From an uncultured Flavihumibacter sp. (lineage in GTDB: Bacteria; Bacteroidota; Bacteroidia; Chitinophagales; Chitinophagaceae), in the NCBI GenBank assembly GCA_946482545.1, contig CAMLRX010000001.1, forward strand, positions 1-64,000: a DNA stretch of 64,000 nucleotides, read 5' to 3'. Below, one piece after another: positions 8,206 through 17,434 of this stretch (its first letter is position 1; each line of letters begins with the position of its first letter). The translations under genes were made by a program, and so were the position numbers. A model generated the notes under the pieces. It was not told where the DNA came from and made no database searches. It saw only the letters and a program-made list of their open reading frames with translations.

Positions 8206-10944
8206 TTATTCAAATATCCAATCCACTTCCCGGATGGTTTCCGTTTCCGATAAGCCGGCGTCGTACACCTGCTCAGGAAGTGTTTTCACGAATCCCAGTA
8301 ACAGGCATTTTCCTTTCGCAAGCCGCAGAGTATGTTTTCCCGGAGGAAACGTGTAAGCATGCACGTTAACCGGTGGAAGACCTTTCAGCACGATACCGTT
8401 GGCGATCCAGGATTCAGCCTGACCGTAATCATTTGCGGTGGCGTTGGTTTCCAATTCCGGAGCAGGCAAAAAACCCGGTTGTTTTCCGGTGAAAAAACCT
8501 ACCAGGAAATGCACTTTTTCTTTGGTCGTGAAGCTGATTTCCGTGCCTTCGGTTTGCTGCTTTTCCGGATCAGCTACGATACCGCTCAGCGCTTTTAATT
8601 CCGATACCACTTTGAATATTGTACTTGTATCATTGCTGAACGGGCGTGCGTTTTCCCTGACAGCATAAGCAGGCATCTTCGAAGTTTTTACCTGAGCGGG
8701 TTCCAGTAATTTCCGTGTAACAACAGATGAAACATTTCCAACTTTCGCTAAAGAATCTACTCTTTTTTCAAGCAGCTTCAACTCGTTTTTAAAATGCGGC
8801 TGCACTTCATACCAGTTGATATAAGTAGCATCCACACCACGGAAAGGAATTTTCCTTTGCGCGGTCTGCATACTATTGGCATAGCGGTAAGTGCCTTTCG
8901 TACGTTGGGTAAGTGAGTCGTACCACCGAACGCTCTCTTTCAATGGGGCAATGGCCTTCCGGAGATCATCCACATTTTTCGAGTATTTATACCGCAATGC
9001 GGCCAGCGCTGCTTCGGCCTTATACGCATAATGGAAAGCCAGTGCGCGGTAACAATACACATCATTTTTCCACCGGTTGAACTCCTCCGTGTTTTTCGCC
9101 ACGAATGGTGCGGCTTTTTCTATCGCTTCCACTGCTTTTTCCCCATGTTCTTTCACATCATTGATCACCACCCAGGGCGTTTCGCCGATGTGCTTTTCGC
9201 CTTTGGTAGCTTTCAGCGTATATTCCGCCAGACTCTCTCCTTCCGGGGCCTCAGATTCATACAACATCGTGAACAAGCCGAAGCGGGTAGGATTTACGAG
9301 TTGACTCATCTGCATACCAAGTGTAAGCGTTTGCCTGTTCCCATCCGTGATACCAAACCTGCGCAATAGTTTAGGGGCGATTTCGCCGGTTTCTTCCATC
9401 GCATTGCGTATGGGCGCGGCCTGTTCTTCCTTCATGCCAAAATATCCGCCTATCTGCTCATTCCAGTATTGTATTTCTTCGGTGCGTGGCCTGTGGCAAT
9501 TCCAGGCATACCGGGCCCATTGTTTGTACCAGAGCCAGTCGCGCTCTACCTGAAGCAGTTTTGTGCCCGCGCTGTCAGCGGCATAGGGCCAATCCCAGTA
9601 AGAAGCCTGGGGATAAAGGTGCAGGCCGTTAGACCCATAAATATTGTGCATGGCCTGAACGCTTTTCTGGATAAAGTCGGCTGATGCGTACCGGAAAGGT
9701 TCCAGGTTCGCTAAAATATGTACGTTCTGAATGTGTACTGTACCGATGGTACTCAGTTTTCTGTGGAGTTCGGCCCAGGTGCCCCGTGGTGTGTAGGTGG
9801 TGAGCGCCTCTCCGTTGTACTTCGCCATAGTGTAGAGGTTGCGGTATGTTTTCAGCGCCTCGTCCATTACGCGGGGCGCATCACTGTCGTGGGCCCGTAA
9901 AACAATCGGCGGTTCTTCCGTTATTTTCCTGGCCCTTAATCCGTCTTTTACCCCTGGAATGATGGTCTTTGTAAACCATTCCACATCGTCTTCCCCCACC
10001 CCTTCCATGGCTTCCCCCAATGTAACCAGTAGTCCCACATTGGGATACTTCTCCACAAATGCGGCGATGGATTTCCTGGTATAGTCTGCGATTAAAGGGA
10101 TGATCGGACGTTCTCTGTCCTGGGTTTTGATGCCGTGTTTTTCCGCGAAAGGTTTTGAAACGATAATGTTGTAGAACATCTGGATGATCCAGATTCCGCG
10201 TTTGTCGGCCTCTTCAGCAATGAACCTGTACATGGCTTCATTTTTCTGAAAAGTGGCATCATCTACTTCAAGTGCATAGGGATAGTCTTTCAGCTTCACA
10301 AGTGATGCGAAAGGGTGGCCATTCCAGAGGTACAAGGAATTCATCCGGTTTACAGCTAGGGAATCGAGGTAAGATATCCAGTGCTTTTTGTCGTAGAACC
10401 AGGGAAAGGTCTCTTCCGTGTAAGGGTATTCATAAACGGTTCTGCCCGGCAGGTAATAAGGTTTTTGCAAGCCAATGCAGGCGCCGCGCAGCACCATTTC
10501 CGGCTGATCTGAAAAATCGATACCGGAAGGAATTTCCTTTGAACGGGTGATGCGTTCGGCCAGTTCGAGACATCCATACAGGGTACCCGATGGACCCGCG
10601 CCCCGGATAGCGATATTATCTTTACCAAAAGACTGCAGCGTAAAACTTTCTTTAGAAGTGGTATCTGTTTGAAGGGACGGCGCAACGGATGTATTGGCCG
10701 GCGTTTCAGTGTACAAATACACGGAGAACATGTTGTTTTTTTCACGGGATATCCTCGTGGTGGTATAACCGGCCGACTTCAGCGCATCCGCCAGTTTCTC
10801 CACACCGTACAACACACGCGGTTCAGGTGAAGCAGGCAGCACAATGGTGACCTTCTTCCCGTTTCCCGGGAGAAGATCACCGGCTTGTAAACGATTAAAA
10901 AAACAACAACACAAACAAAAGATTGTGGCAAAGCATCGTTTCAT
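8206..10944 (-). CDS. Putative glycoside hydrolase with GH67/GH20-type N-terminal domain and TIM barrel
   Basis: Secreted protein of 912 residues with a cysteine-rich signal peptide (RCFATIFCLCCCFFNRLQAG). Residues about 25-150 (VTIVLPASPEPRVLYGVEKLADALKS, NIAIRGAGPSGTLYGCLELAERI) resemble the alpha-glucuronidase/hexosaminidase accessory domain that precedes the barrel in GH67 and GH20. A barrel-like region follows (RGACIGLQKPYYLPG, NRMNSLYLWNGHPF, LLVTLGEAMEG, VLRAHDSDAP). The C-terminal half is helical and ends in a small beta-sandwich. I cannot assign it to a named GH family, and the catalytic acids are not certain; the Glu in LVTLGEAMEG and the acidic RAHDSDAP loop are candidates. As first gene of the GH28/GH95/GH2 operon it probably removes a uronic acid or amino-sugar-like residue from pectic oligosaccharides. 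Confidence 0.7.
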   Translation of the reverse strand: MKRCFATIFCLCCCFFNRLQAGDLLPGNGKKVTIVLPASPEPRVLYGVEKLADALKSAGYTTTRISREKNNMFSVYLYTETPANTSVAPSLQTDTTSKESFTLQSFGKDNIAIRGAGPSGTLYGCLELAERITRSKEIPSGIDFSDQPEMVLRGACIGLQKPYYLPGRTVYEYPYTEETFPWFYDKKHWISYLDSLAVNRMNSLYLWNGHPFASLVKLKDYPYALEVDDATFQKNEAMYRFIAEEADKRGIWIIQMFYNIIVSKPFAEKHGIKTQDRERPIIPLIADYTRKSIAAFVEKYPNVGLLVTLGEAMEGVGEDDVEWFTKTIIPGVKDGLRARKITEEPPIVLRAHDSDAPRVMDEALKTYRNLYTMAKYNGEALTTYTPRGTWAELHRKLSTIGTVHIQNVHILANLEPFRYASADFIQKSVQAMHNIYGSNGLHLYPQASYWDWPYAADSAGTKLLQVERDWLWYKQWARYAWNCHRPRTEEIQYWNEQIGGYFGMKEEQAAPIRNAMEETGEIAPKLLRRFGITDGNRQTLTLGMQMSQLVNPTRFGLFTMLYESEAPEGESLAEYTLKATKGEKHIGETPWVVINDVKEHGEKAVEAIEKAAPFVAKNTEEFNRWKNDVYCYRALAFHYAYKAEAALAALRYKYSKNVDDLRKAIAPLKESVRWYDSLTQRTKGTYRYANSMQTAQRKIPFRGVDATYINWYEVQPHFKNELKLLEKRVDSLAKVGNVSSVVTRKLLEPAQVKTSKMPAYAVRENARPFSNDTSTIFKVVSELKALSGIVADPEKQQTEGTEISFTTKEKVHFLVGFFTGKQPGFLPAPELETNATANDYGQAESWIANGIVLKGLPPVNVHAYTFPPGKHTLRLAKGKCLLLGFVKTLPEQVYDAGLSETETIREVDWIFE

Positions 10945-11018
10945 CCCAACAGTTTATTCGTTCCGTGTAAATCCGTTTGGTATCCGGAGCCACACAATGA
11001 TTCAATAAAGAAGCGCAT

Positions 11019-11047
11019 TAAAATTAGGCAAGGATGCCCCCCTCAAA
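11019..11047 (-). promoter_or_regulatory. Bacteroidota-type promoter for the GH28/GH95/GH2 operon
   Basis: On the minus strand, TTTG (11044-11047) is followed after 17 bp by TAATTTTA (11019-11026). This matches the Bacteroidota -33/-7 consensus TTTG...TAnnTTTG in all but the last base. It lies about 75 bp upstream of the ATG of the 912-residue protein and downstream of the AraC gene, so it is the likely start of the pectin operon transcript. An AraC-type site cannot be recognised by eye. Confidence 0.55.
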
Positions 11048-11094
11048 AATGGGAGAAATGGGCTTATTGATGGATTATTTTATCATTTTTAACC

Positions 11095-12003
11095 TCAATC
11101 TTTCTGTAAGGAACGGTATTTTTTAGGGGAAACCCCTATGATTTTCCTGAATCTGCGGGAGAAGTAGTAAGGATCATCGAACCCCATGGTGAGGGCGATA
11201 TTTTTGATAGAATGATCGGTAAAATCGAGTTGCTGGCTGGCCTTCTGCATTTTCATCTGGATGAAATAGTCGATGGGGGCATAGCCGGTTTTCTGTTTGA
11301 ACAAACTTGAAAAACGGGACACCGAATAATTGTAGTGTGCACACAATTCGTTGAGGGAGATGTTTTCGTTGATGTGCTCCTGCATATAGCGGATAGCGCT
11401 CTCCACGCAATCATTTTTATCGTGCGACGCGGCTTCAAAATGTTTGGCGTTATAGATGAACAGGGTAATGAGGTGTGCCAGGTTCATGTTCACAAATAAC
11501 AGGTTATCGATACTGTACCCCAGTTCCAGTGTTTTGTACATCTTATTGAGCAGTTGAATCACCTGTTCATTCGACTTCACATACGCAGGCTGGAAATGTT
11601 TTTCCACGGAATGCTGCTCGTTAAATAACGGTAAGAGGTCTCCGCCGAAATGCACCCAGTGAATGGTCCAGGGCTGTTTGGGATCGCTTCCGTAGGCATG
11701 TTCCACATTACCGGGCAGGATGAAGAATTCATTGGGTTGCACTTTGTATTCCTTTCCGGCCAGTTTATACCATCCATAGCCATCCACACAATAGAAAAGA
11801 AAGTTTTCGGGCAGTCCTTTTTTCCGGTAGGTATAATGACCTTCCGCCCGGGGATAATACCCCAGTCCGCATACGTGTAAACCACCCAGCAGCGGGTTGG
11901 ATTGAACGGAGGATTTCAGTACTGATTTGGGAATTTCGATCCGCTGGCGGCCAAGTCCATACCATATATTCTTGTGCGAGGCACCGTTTTTTCCTGTTTC
12001 CAT
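11095..12003 (-). CDS. AraC family transcriptional regulator with cupin sensor domain
   Basis: Cytoplasmic regulator of 302 residues. The N-terminal half (about 50-130, ENFLFYCVDGYGWYKLAGKEYKVQPNEFFILPGNVEHAYG) is the beta-rich sugar-sensing cupin domain seen in AraC and RhaR/RhaS. Residues about 205-298 form the double helix-turn-helix, with ISLNELCAHYNYSVSRFSSLFKQKTG and the closing SIKNIALTMGFDDPYYFSRRFRKIIGVSPKKYR. It sits between the RhaT operon (69 bp upstream) and the pectin operon (150 bp downstream), both on the same strand, so it may control one or both in response to L-rhamnose or a pectic sugar. The effector is inferred from neighbours only. Confidence 0.93.
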   Translation of the reverse strand: METGKNGASHKNIWYGLGRQRIEIPKSVLKSSVQSNPLLGGLHVCGLGYYPRAEGHYTYRKKGLPENFLFYCVDGYGWYKLAGKEYKVQPNEFFILPGNVEHAYGSDPKQPWTIHWVHFGGDLLPLFNEQHSVEKHFQPAYVKSNEQVIQLLNKMYKTLELGYSIDNLLFVNMNLAHLITLFIYNAKHFEAASHDKNDCVESAIRYMQEHINENISLNELCAHYNYSVSRFSSLFKQKTGYAPIDYFIQMKMQKASQQLDFTDHSIKNIALTMGFDDPYYFSRRFRKIIGVSPKKYRSLQKD

Positions 12004-12072
12004 GGCAGCAATCCAATTAAGTGATCTGTAATTTACAGTTTTTGAAGAAGCGGGTATCCTGTGGCTTCCTGT

Positions 12073-13158
12073 TCAGAGAAAATTTTGTGGCGGTATCCCC
12101 TTTTCAAGGCACGATGCATAGGCCGCTTCCACGCAGGCCATGGTATGCAGCACATCTTCAACGGAGTTTCCAGGTACGGAGATGCTCCCTTCTTTTGCCC
12201 GCATCACCTGTGCCATCGGGCCAATAAATGCATGGGGAAACCAGGAACCACCGGGATCCAACTGCAGCCATGGGCCGGGTGTATTATCCCTTTTCAACAG
12301 GTATAAAAATGTATCAGGTGCAGTGCCGGGATAATTCACGAGGAAACCGAGGCCAATTTTTACCGCACCTTTTGTTCCTTCTACTTTCAGATAGGCCTCC
12401 TGTTCCTGTTCTCCGAAATAGTGGGTATGGTTGGTGTGTATGGCCGCCCTCATCTGATCCCCGTATTCCATAAGGATGTTTGTTTTGACGGATGCCAGTT
12501 CCCGCATATCCGGATGCTTCCAGGTGCGGGCCACAATACCGGAAGGTTCACCAAATAAGGAACGGATCAGATCGATGTAGTGAATGCTGTGGTAAAGTAT
12601 TTCCACCCGTGGAATTGCTTCCAGGAAACGCCAGTTTTCCCAGGGCATGTGTACATTCAGGTAGATTTCGATATCCGTTATTTCACCTAAAGTACCGTGT
12701 TGAAGCAAACTTTTCAGCCCGTTTACCGCGGGTGCATACCTCAGTTGAAAGTTCACCGCTGCCAGCAGTTTTTTCTCCCGGCAAATCCGGTGTATTTCTT
12801 TCGCCTGTTCCATGTTTTCACCCATCGGCTTCTGGATGAGCACAGCGGCTTCTTCCGGCAATAACTTCAATACATCGCTGATGACATTTCCCGGAACGGC
12901 CATATCATAAACCCCCGAAGTTCCTGCTTCTTTCACCAGTTCTTCCAGGGAGAAAAACACCTTGGGAATCGTGTATTTTTCTGCCAGCGCCTGTGCTTTT
13001 TCCAACACGGGATCATAGATTCCGGCCACGTGAAATCCTGCCATCCGGTAAGCTGGCAGGTGCGCATCGTGTACGATTCCACCTGCACCGATCATATAAA
13101 TTTTATGCAGACGGGCAGGAAGATCAATGGAGAATTTTATTTCGGGAACGCTGTTCAT
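12073..13158 (-). CDS. Gfo/Idh/MocA family NAD(P)-dependent oxidoreductase
   Basis: Predicted cytoplasmic sugar or sugar-derivative dehydrogenase of 361 residues. The Rossmann fingerprint is IYMIGAGGIVHDAHLPAYRMAGF (about 20-42). The catalytic-lysine motif, usually EKP, appears as QKP in AVLIQKPMGENMEQA. The C-terminal domain carries the NFQLRYAPAVN segment and a long antiparallel sheet. ATG 13158 is preferred because it leaves 1 bp after the RhaT stop codon; an earlier ATG at 13176 would overlap RhaT. It is the last gene of the seven-gene rhamnose/CoA operon. Together with the adjacent lactonase-like amidohydrolase it suggests oxidation of an aldose to a lactone and hydrolysis to an aldonate, which is inference. 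Confidence 0.88.
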   Translation of the reverse strand: MNSVPEIKFSIDLPARLHKIYMIGAGGIVHDAHLPAYRMAGFHVAGIYDPVLEKAQALAEKYTIPKVFFSLEELVKEAGTSGVYDMAVPGNVISDVLKLLPEEAAVLIQKPMGENMEQAKEIHRICREKKLLAAVNFQLRYAPAVNGLKSLLQHGTLGEITDIEIYLNVHMPWENWRFLEAIPRVEILYHSIHYIDLIRSLFGEPSGIVARTWKHPDMRELASVKTNILMEYGDQMRAAIHTNHTHYFGEQEQEAYLKVEGTKGAVKIGLGFLVNYPGTAPDTFLYLLKRDNTPGPWLQLDPGGSWFPHAFIGPMAQVMRAKEGSISVPGNSVEDVLHTMACVEAAYASCLEKGIPPQNFL

Positions 13159-13159
13159 A

Positions 13160-14206
13160 TTATTCAGAAGCACCAAGATAATTGCCGTAAGTTAGGACAA
13201 GAACGGATACGAGCAGTACCGCCAGGGCGATAAAAAGTTTACGCATGGTACCTTTCCCGCTGCCTTTCCATTCCTTCATAGCCAGGCCTGTAAGGGCGCT
13301 CAGCAGAACAAGCAATATCATGTGAATGGCCCAACTGGTGAATTCATAGGCTCCCATCCGAACGTGTCCCAGTCCGTAAAAAAAGAATTGAAAATACCAC
13401 AATGTTCCTGTGATGAAAGCCATCAGGAAATTAAAAGAAAGTGTGGAGCCCGCGAGCGCCTTGTATTGTCCCCAGGTCTTTTGCCGGGTATGGAGCCATG
13501 CGCAGTACAGGAAGGTAGTAAGGAAGGCGCCTGAATTGGAAAAAATATAGATCACATTGCCCTGGTACTGTCCTGCACCATAACGTGCGGCAATGTCCGC
13601 GATGGGTTGTCCTTCATTAATGGAAAAACCGTATACCGCGGAAAAAATACCTGCCAGTAAACAAAGCGGCAATCCCTTCGCCATAGAGAATTCAGTAGCT
13701 TCTTTTTTTCCGGCATCCAACTCTTTTTCTTTGCTTCTTCCTGCCACACCACACAATGCTATCCCCAGCGCACCGAGGAATATGCCGCCAAAAACAAGTG
13801 CCGATCCGGGTTGTGCCCATAAGGTGCCTAGCTTCCCTTCAATGATCGCTGGCAGCAAAGTGCCGAGGATACATGAAATACCCACGGAAATAGCGTAGGT
13901 GAGTGAATACCCTACGTACCGGATGGCCATACCGAAAGCTGTTCCACCAATGCCATAGCCCATCCCCAACACGAAGGTGCGCAACAACACTGCTGTTGGC
14001 GCTTCGGCGATCACCTGGGCAAGAGAAGGTATGGTGATCCAGGCGATCACGACCGGCAGCAAAAGCCAGCAAAAGAAAGCCTGTGCCAGCCAATAAGTTT
14101 GCCAGGCCCACTGTACCACTTTTTTCTGTGGCGTGAAGCAGAGCGCTGCAAAAGATGCGCCTACGCCATGTAAGAGAATTCCGGTGAATACACCCATGTT
14201 CAGCAA
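13160..14206 (-). CDS. rhaT: L-rhamnose/proton symporter, RhaT family
   Basis: Inner-membrane protein of 348 residues with about ten hydrophobic helices. It aligns along its length with E. coli RhaT as I remember it: MGVFTGILLHGVGASFAALCFTPQKKVVQWAWQTYW near the start, and VLGMGYGIGGTAFGMAIRYVGYSLTYAISVGISCILGTLLPAII for the second and third helices. The family brings in L-rhamnose (and L-lyxose) with protons. It lies 9 bp downstream of the amidohydrolase and 1 bp upstream of the Gfo/Idh gene. Its presence makes L-rhamnose, released by the GH106 and GH78 enzymes nearby, the best guess for the sugar processed by this operon. A related methylpentose cannot be excluded. Confidence 0.9.
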   Translation of the reverse strand: MLNMGVFTGILLHGVGASFAALCFTPQKKVVQWAWQTYWLAQAFFCWLLLPVVIAWITIPSLAQVIAEAPTAVLLRTFVLGMGYGIGGTAFGMAIRYVGYSLTYAISVGISCILGTLLPAIIEGKLGTLWAQPGSALVFGGIFLGALGIALCGVAGRSKEKELDAGKKEATEFSMAKGLPLCLLAGIFSAVYGFSINEGQPIADIAARYGAGQYQGNVIYIFSNSGAFLTTFLYCAWLHTRQKTWGQYKALAGSTLSFNFLMAFITGTLWYFQFFFYGLGHVRMGAYEFTSWAIHMILLVLLSALTGLAMKEWKGSGKGTMRKLFIALAVLLVSVLVLTYGNYLGASE

Positions 14207-14215
14207 GGTTGTTCG

Positions 14216-15067
14216 TTAGAGTTGATACAATGCGGTGGCGGTTTCCCCCAGCACGGCTTCCAGTTCCTTCCGGTCCGGAAGCAGCTTTGACAGCACTTCC
14301 ACGTACGTTTGCCAGGTGTGGGAATAGCTGCCCGCGAGTAAAGATACGGGCCAATCGCCGCCACAAAGGCAATGGTCCGGACCGAAATGTTCCAGCACAA
14401 AAGCCACCGGCGCCTCGATGTCCGCCGCGGTCCACCCGAAGGGTTTTCCGGAGGCAGTGCCCAGCCCGGACAGCTTCGCGTATATATTTTTATTTCCGGC
14501 GGCCACTTTCATCAGCGATCGCCATTCCCTATCCTCTTTTCCACTCATCGGTGGCTGGTTGAGGTGGTCCAGCACCAGTTTCAGCGACGGTATCTGCTCG
14601 GCTACACTGATCGCGTTCTGAAGGTGCGACAACTTCACGCCCACCACATCATAAGGAATGCCAGCTTCAGCAAGTAAACCCAGACTTTCCACCACTTCCT
14701 CCCGTCCTAACCAGTTTTCATCCGGCTCATCATGGATGAGGTGACGCACACCTTTGAAGAACGGACTTTTTTTGAACGCATTGATCGCATGTTCCGCTGC
14801 CGAAGGCTCCATCAACGGTATCCAGCCCACAACACCCTTTATCCATTCAGTATGTGCGGCCAGTTCCAGCATGTACTGCGTTTCTTCCAGGGTATTTGCT
14901 GCCTGCACCAATACACCCGCTTTCACCCCTGCAACCTGTCTCTCATTCTCTAGTTCTTCCAGCGGATAAGAGCGGTTCAATATGGAAGTATTCCCGTCCA
15001 GCCAGCCGTAGCGCAACTTTTCAAGGTTCCAGGTATGAACGTGTGTATCCACTATTTCCAGCTCCAT
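14216..15067 (-). CDS. Amidohydrolase-superfamily sugar lactonase-like protein (COG3618 type)
   Basis: Cytoplasmic TIM-barrel hydrolase of 283 residues. The metal-binding HxH motif is in IVDTHVHTWNLEKLRYGWL near the N-terminus; later barrel motifs include GVRHLIHDEPDENW, LVLDHLNQPP and CLCGGDWPVSL, which carries the conserved aspartate. This pattern is that of the family containing L-fuconolactone, L-rhamnonolactone and 2-pyrone-4,6-dicarboxylate lactonases. With RhaT next to it, L-rhamnono-1,4-lactone or a related lactone is the likely substrate. It is fifth in the operon, 39 bp after the upstream CoA-transferase gene. Confidence 0.85.
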   Translation of the reverse strand: MELEIVDTHVHTWNLEKLRYGWLDGNTSILNRSYPLEELENERQVAGVKAGVLVQAANTLEETQYMLELAAHTEWIKGVVGWIPLMEPSAAEHAINAFKKSPFFKGVRHLIHDEPDENWLGREEVVESLGLLAEAGIPYDVVGVKLSHLQNAISVAEQIPSLKLVLDHLNQPPMSGKEDREWRSLMKVAAGNKNIYAKLSGLGTASGKPFGWTAADIEAPVAFVLEHFGPDHCLCGGDWPVSLLAGSYSHTWQTYVEVLSKLLPDRKELEAVLGETATALYQL

Positions 15068-15106
15068 ATCACCAGTTTAGGTGCCAATGTTACAAATTTG
15101 TTCGCA

Positions 15107-16255
15107 TCAATGGCCGATCCCGAATTGTTTTTCCACCAGCTTGTTGTGTTCTCCCAAAGCGGGCGCCCCGATGTCTGAGACCAACAGTTCGCCATCCACA
15201 CGAATTGGACAGCGTGTAGTAGTAACAGTTAGTCCGCTCGAAGTTTTCACTGCTATTTCCATTTGCAGGTTCCTGTAATTTTCTTCGGCCCGGAGTTCAT
15301 CGTAATTCAGTACCCTTGCGCACCAGATGTCTGCGGGCTGGAGCAGGTCAAGCCAGTAATCCGCAGGAGCCTTCAGCAGATGCGTTGTGAGGATGGCTTT
15401 GATTTCATCCCTGTGGAGGAACCATTCTCCCGCGTCAGCATATTTTTCAAGGCCCTCACAATGCAAGAGCCTGCCCAGCGTAGGCACATCACTCATGGAT
15501 AAAGCGATGAATCCCTGCGCAGTGCGGTAAATGCCGTAAGGCGCAGCAATATAGGGGTTCCCGTTCGACACATTGCTGCGTTGCGGCAACTGATGTCCAT
15601 CGTTGTAAAAGCAGGTCAGTACTTCAAACTGAAAATCGAGTACGCTTTCCATCATGCTTACCTGCACCAGCGCGCCTTCTCCTGCAACAGCGCGTTGTAA
15701 CAGCGCTGCCAGTATTCCCTGTGCGATATGCGTGCCGGCCAGTATGTCCACCACGGCCACGCCCATGGGCGTAGGTTCCGCGTCTCCGTTGTTGCTGAGC
15801 CAGGTAAGTCCGGATAATGATTGAACCAGCAAATCCTGCCCTGGCAGGTCCTTCCAGGGACCTTCAGTTCCGTAACCGCTTATTTCCGCATATACGATAC
15901 CGGGGTTGATGGCTTTCACGGCAGCATAATCCAGGCCAATGCGCTCCATAACGCCGGGGCGGAAATTATGGAGCATCACATCTGCTTTTTCCAGCAATGC
16001 CTTTACTTTCTCCAGGTCGGCTTTGTTTTTCAGATCAGCGGCGTAACTTTTTTTATTGCGGTTGATGGCGTGGAAAATAGTGGATTCTCCTTCCATCACC
16101 ACATCAGAAACATACAGGCTACGGCATATATCTCCGGTACCTGGTCTTTCGATCTTAATCACTTCTGCGCCCATATCGGCCAGCCTCAGTCCGGCTGAAG
16201 GACCAGAGAGGAATTGGCTGAAATCGAGTACCACTATATCTTCCAGTAATTTCAT
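15107..16255 (-). CDS. CaiB/BaiF family (class III) CoA-transferase, paralogue 1
   Basis: Cytoplasmic enzyme of 382 residues that should move CoA between an acyl-CoA and a carboxylic acid. The family start (DFSQFLSGPSAGLRLADMGAEVIKIERPGTGD) and the HNFRPGVMERIGLDY segment are intact. The aspartate that forms the acyl anhydride in this class is most likely Asp170 (GVAVVDILAGTHIAQGILAALLQ). It is clearly paralogous to the gene 12 bp upstream. Tandem, unequal CaiB/BaiF genes can encode heteromers, as in succinyl-CoA:malate CoA-transferase of Chloroflexus. The acid used here is unknown; a sugar-derived acid is suggested by RhaT and the lactonase-like gene downstream. Confidence 0.9.
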   Translation of the reverse strand: MKLLEDIVVLDFSQFLSGPSAGLRLADMGAEVIKIERPGTGDICRSLYVSDVVMEGESTIFHAINRNKKSYAADLKNKADLEKVKALLEKADVMLHNFRPGVMERIGLDYAAVKAINPGIVYAEISGYGTEGPWKDLPGQDLLVQSLSGLTWLSNNGDAEPTPMGVAVVDILAGTHIAQGILAALLQRAVAGEGALVQVSMMESVLDFQFEVLTCFYNDGHQLPQRSNVSNGNPYIAAPYGIYRTAQGFIALSMSDVPTLGRLLHCEGLEKYADAGEWFLHRDEIKAILTTHLLKAPADYWLDLLQPADIWCARVLNYDELRAEENYRNLQMEIAVKTSSGLTVTTTRCPIRVDGELLVSDIGAPALGEHNKLVEKQFGIGH

Positions 16256-16267
16256 TGTAAGCAGTTT

Positions 16268-17434
16268 CTATTCGGATGCTTTAGGGCTCACCGCAAATTT
16301 CAGTTCACCCAGTATTTTTTCCTGGTGTTCTCCCAACAGCGGCGCGGGCTTATCGGACACCAACCTTTCTCCATTGAATCTTATCGGGCAGCGCGTGGTT
16401 ACCATTGATTTTCCGCCCCGTATTTCCACGGATTGTTCCATCTGAAGTGCACGGTATCCCTCATGCGCTTTCATTTGTTGCCAGTTCAGCACTTCGATGG
16501 CCCAGATGTCTTTTTCGCGTAAGCGCTTCAGCCAATGTTCAGCTTCTTCCTGCGCGAGGAAAGAAAGCAGTGTTTGTTTGATTTCGTCTCTTTTACGGAA
16601 GGCTTCTTCCTGTGAATACTGCGCGAGGCCGGTACATCCCAGCACGGCGGCAAGTTCCTGCAAGGGCGTCATGGCGATGGCGATGTATCCATTTTTTGTA
16701 GGATAGATACCGTAAGGTGCGGACAACAACGGGTTTCCGTTCCCGATGGCACTGCGTTGCGGCAGGCGACCACCGTTGAAGTAAGTAGTCAATAATTCAA
16801 ATTGAAAATCGAGGAGGGATTCCAGCAGACTGATCTCAATGTGTGCCCCGGTATTCTTTTTCTGACGGCGGATCAACGCGGCAAGGATGCCCTGCACCAG
16901 TTGTGCGCCGCACAAACTATCGGCTATGGATAGGCCAAAAGGCATGGGATCGTCATCCGCATTTCCGGTAGTATAGGCCAGTCCGCTTACGGATTGCAAT
17001 AAAAGATCCTGTCCAGGCCGCAGTTTCCACGGACCATCTTTTCCATAACCGGAAATTTCACCATAGACCAAACGTGGATTGATCTTTTGAACGGAAGCAT
17101 AGTCGAGGCCTATCTTTTCCATCACACCGGGCCTGAAATTATGCGTCATCACATCCGCTTTTTCAATCAGGGCCTTCACCAGCAACAGGTCGCCGGGATT
17201 CTTGAGGTCAGCGGTAAAACTCTCTTTGTTGCGGTTGATGGTATGAAACAGGAGACTATCTCCATCCACCCACATATTTTTGATGGGCAGTGAACGACAG
17301 GCATCACCCGTCCCCGGCCGCTCAATCTTGATTACGCGCGCACCCATGTCCGCCATTCTCAGACCGGCCGACGGGCCCGATAGGTATTGGCTGAACTCCA
17401 ACACAGTGATTCCCTTCAGCGGCAATTTATTCAT
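16268..17434 (-). CDS. CaiB/BaiF family (class III) CoA-transferase, paralogue 2
   Basis: Cytoplasmic class III CoA-transferase of 388 residues, similar along its whole length to the next gene (EFSQYLSGPSAGLRMADMGARVIKIERPGTGDACRSL). The probable catalytic aspartate is Asp172 (GLSIADSLCGAQLVQGILAALIR). The ATG overlaps the last codons of the solute-binding-like gene by 8 bp (17427-17434), so the two are probably translationally coupled. Both paralogues keep the aspartate, so neither is an obvious dead subunit. They could be two subunits of one enzyme or two enzymes of different specificity. Confidence 0.9.
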   Translation of the reverse strand: MNKLPLKGITVLEFSQYLSGPSAGLRMADMGARVIKIERPGTGDACRSLPIKNMWVDGDSLLFHTINRNKESFTADLKNPGDLLLVKALIEKADVMTHNFRPGVMEKIGLDYASVQKINPRLVYGEISGYGKDGPWKLRPGQDLLLQSVSGLAYTTGNADDDPMPFGLSIADSLCGAQLVQGILAALIRRQKKNTGAHIEISLLESLLDFQFELLTTYFNGGRLPQRSAIGNGNPLLSAPYGIYPTKNGYIAIAMTPLQELAAVLGCTGLAQYSQEEAFRKRDEIKQTLLSFLAQEEAEHWLKRLREKDIWAIEVLNWQQMKAHEGYRALQMEQSVEIRGGKSMVTTRCPIRFNGERLVSDKPAPLLGEHQEKILGELKFAVSPKASE

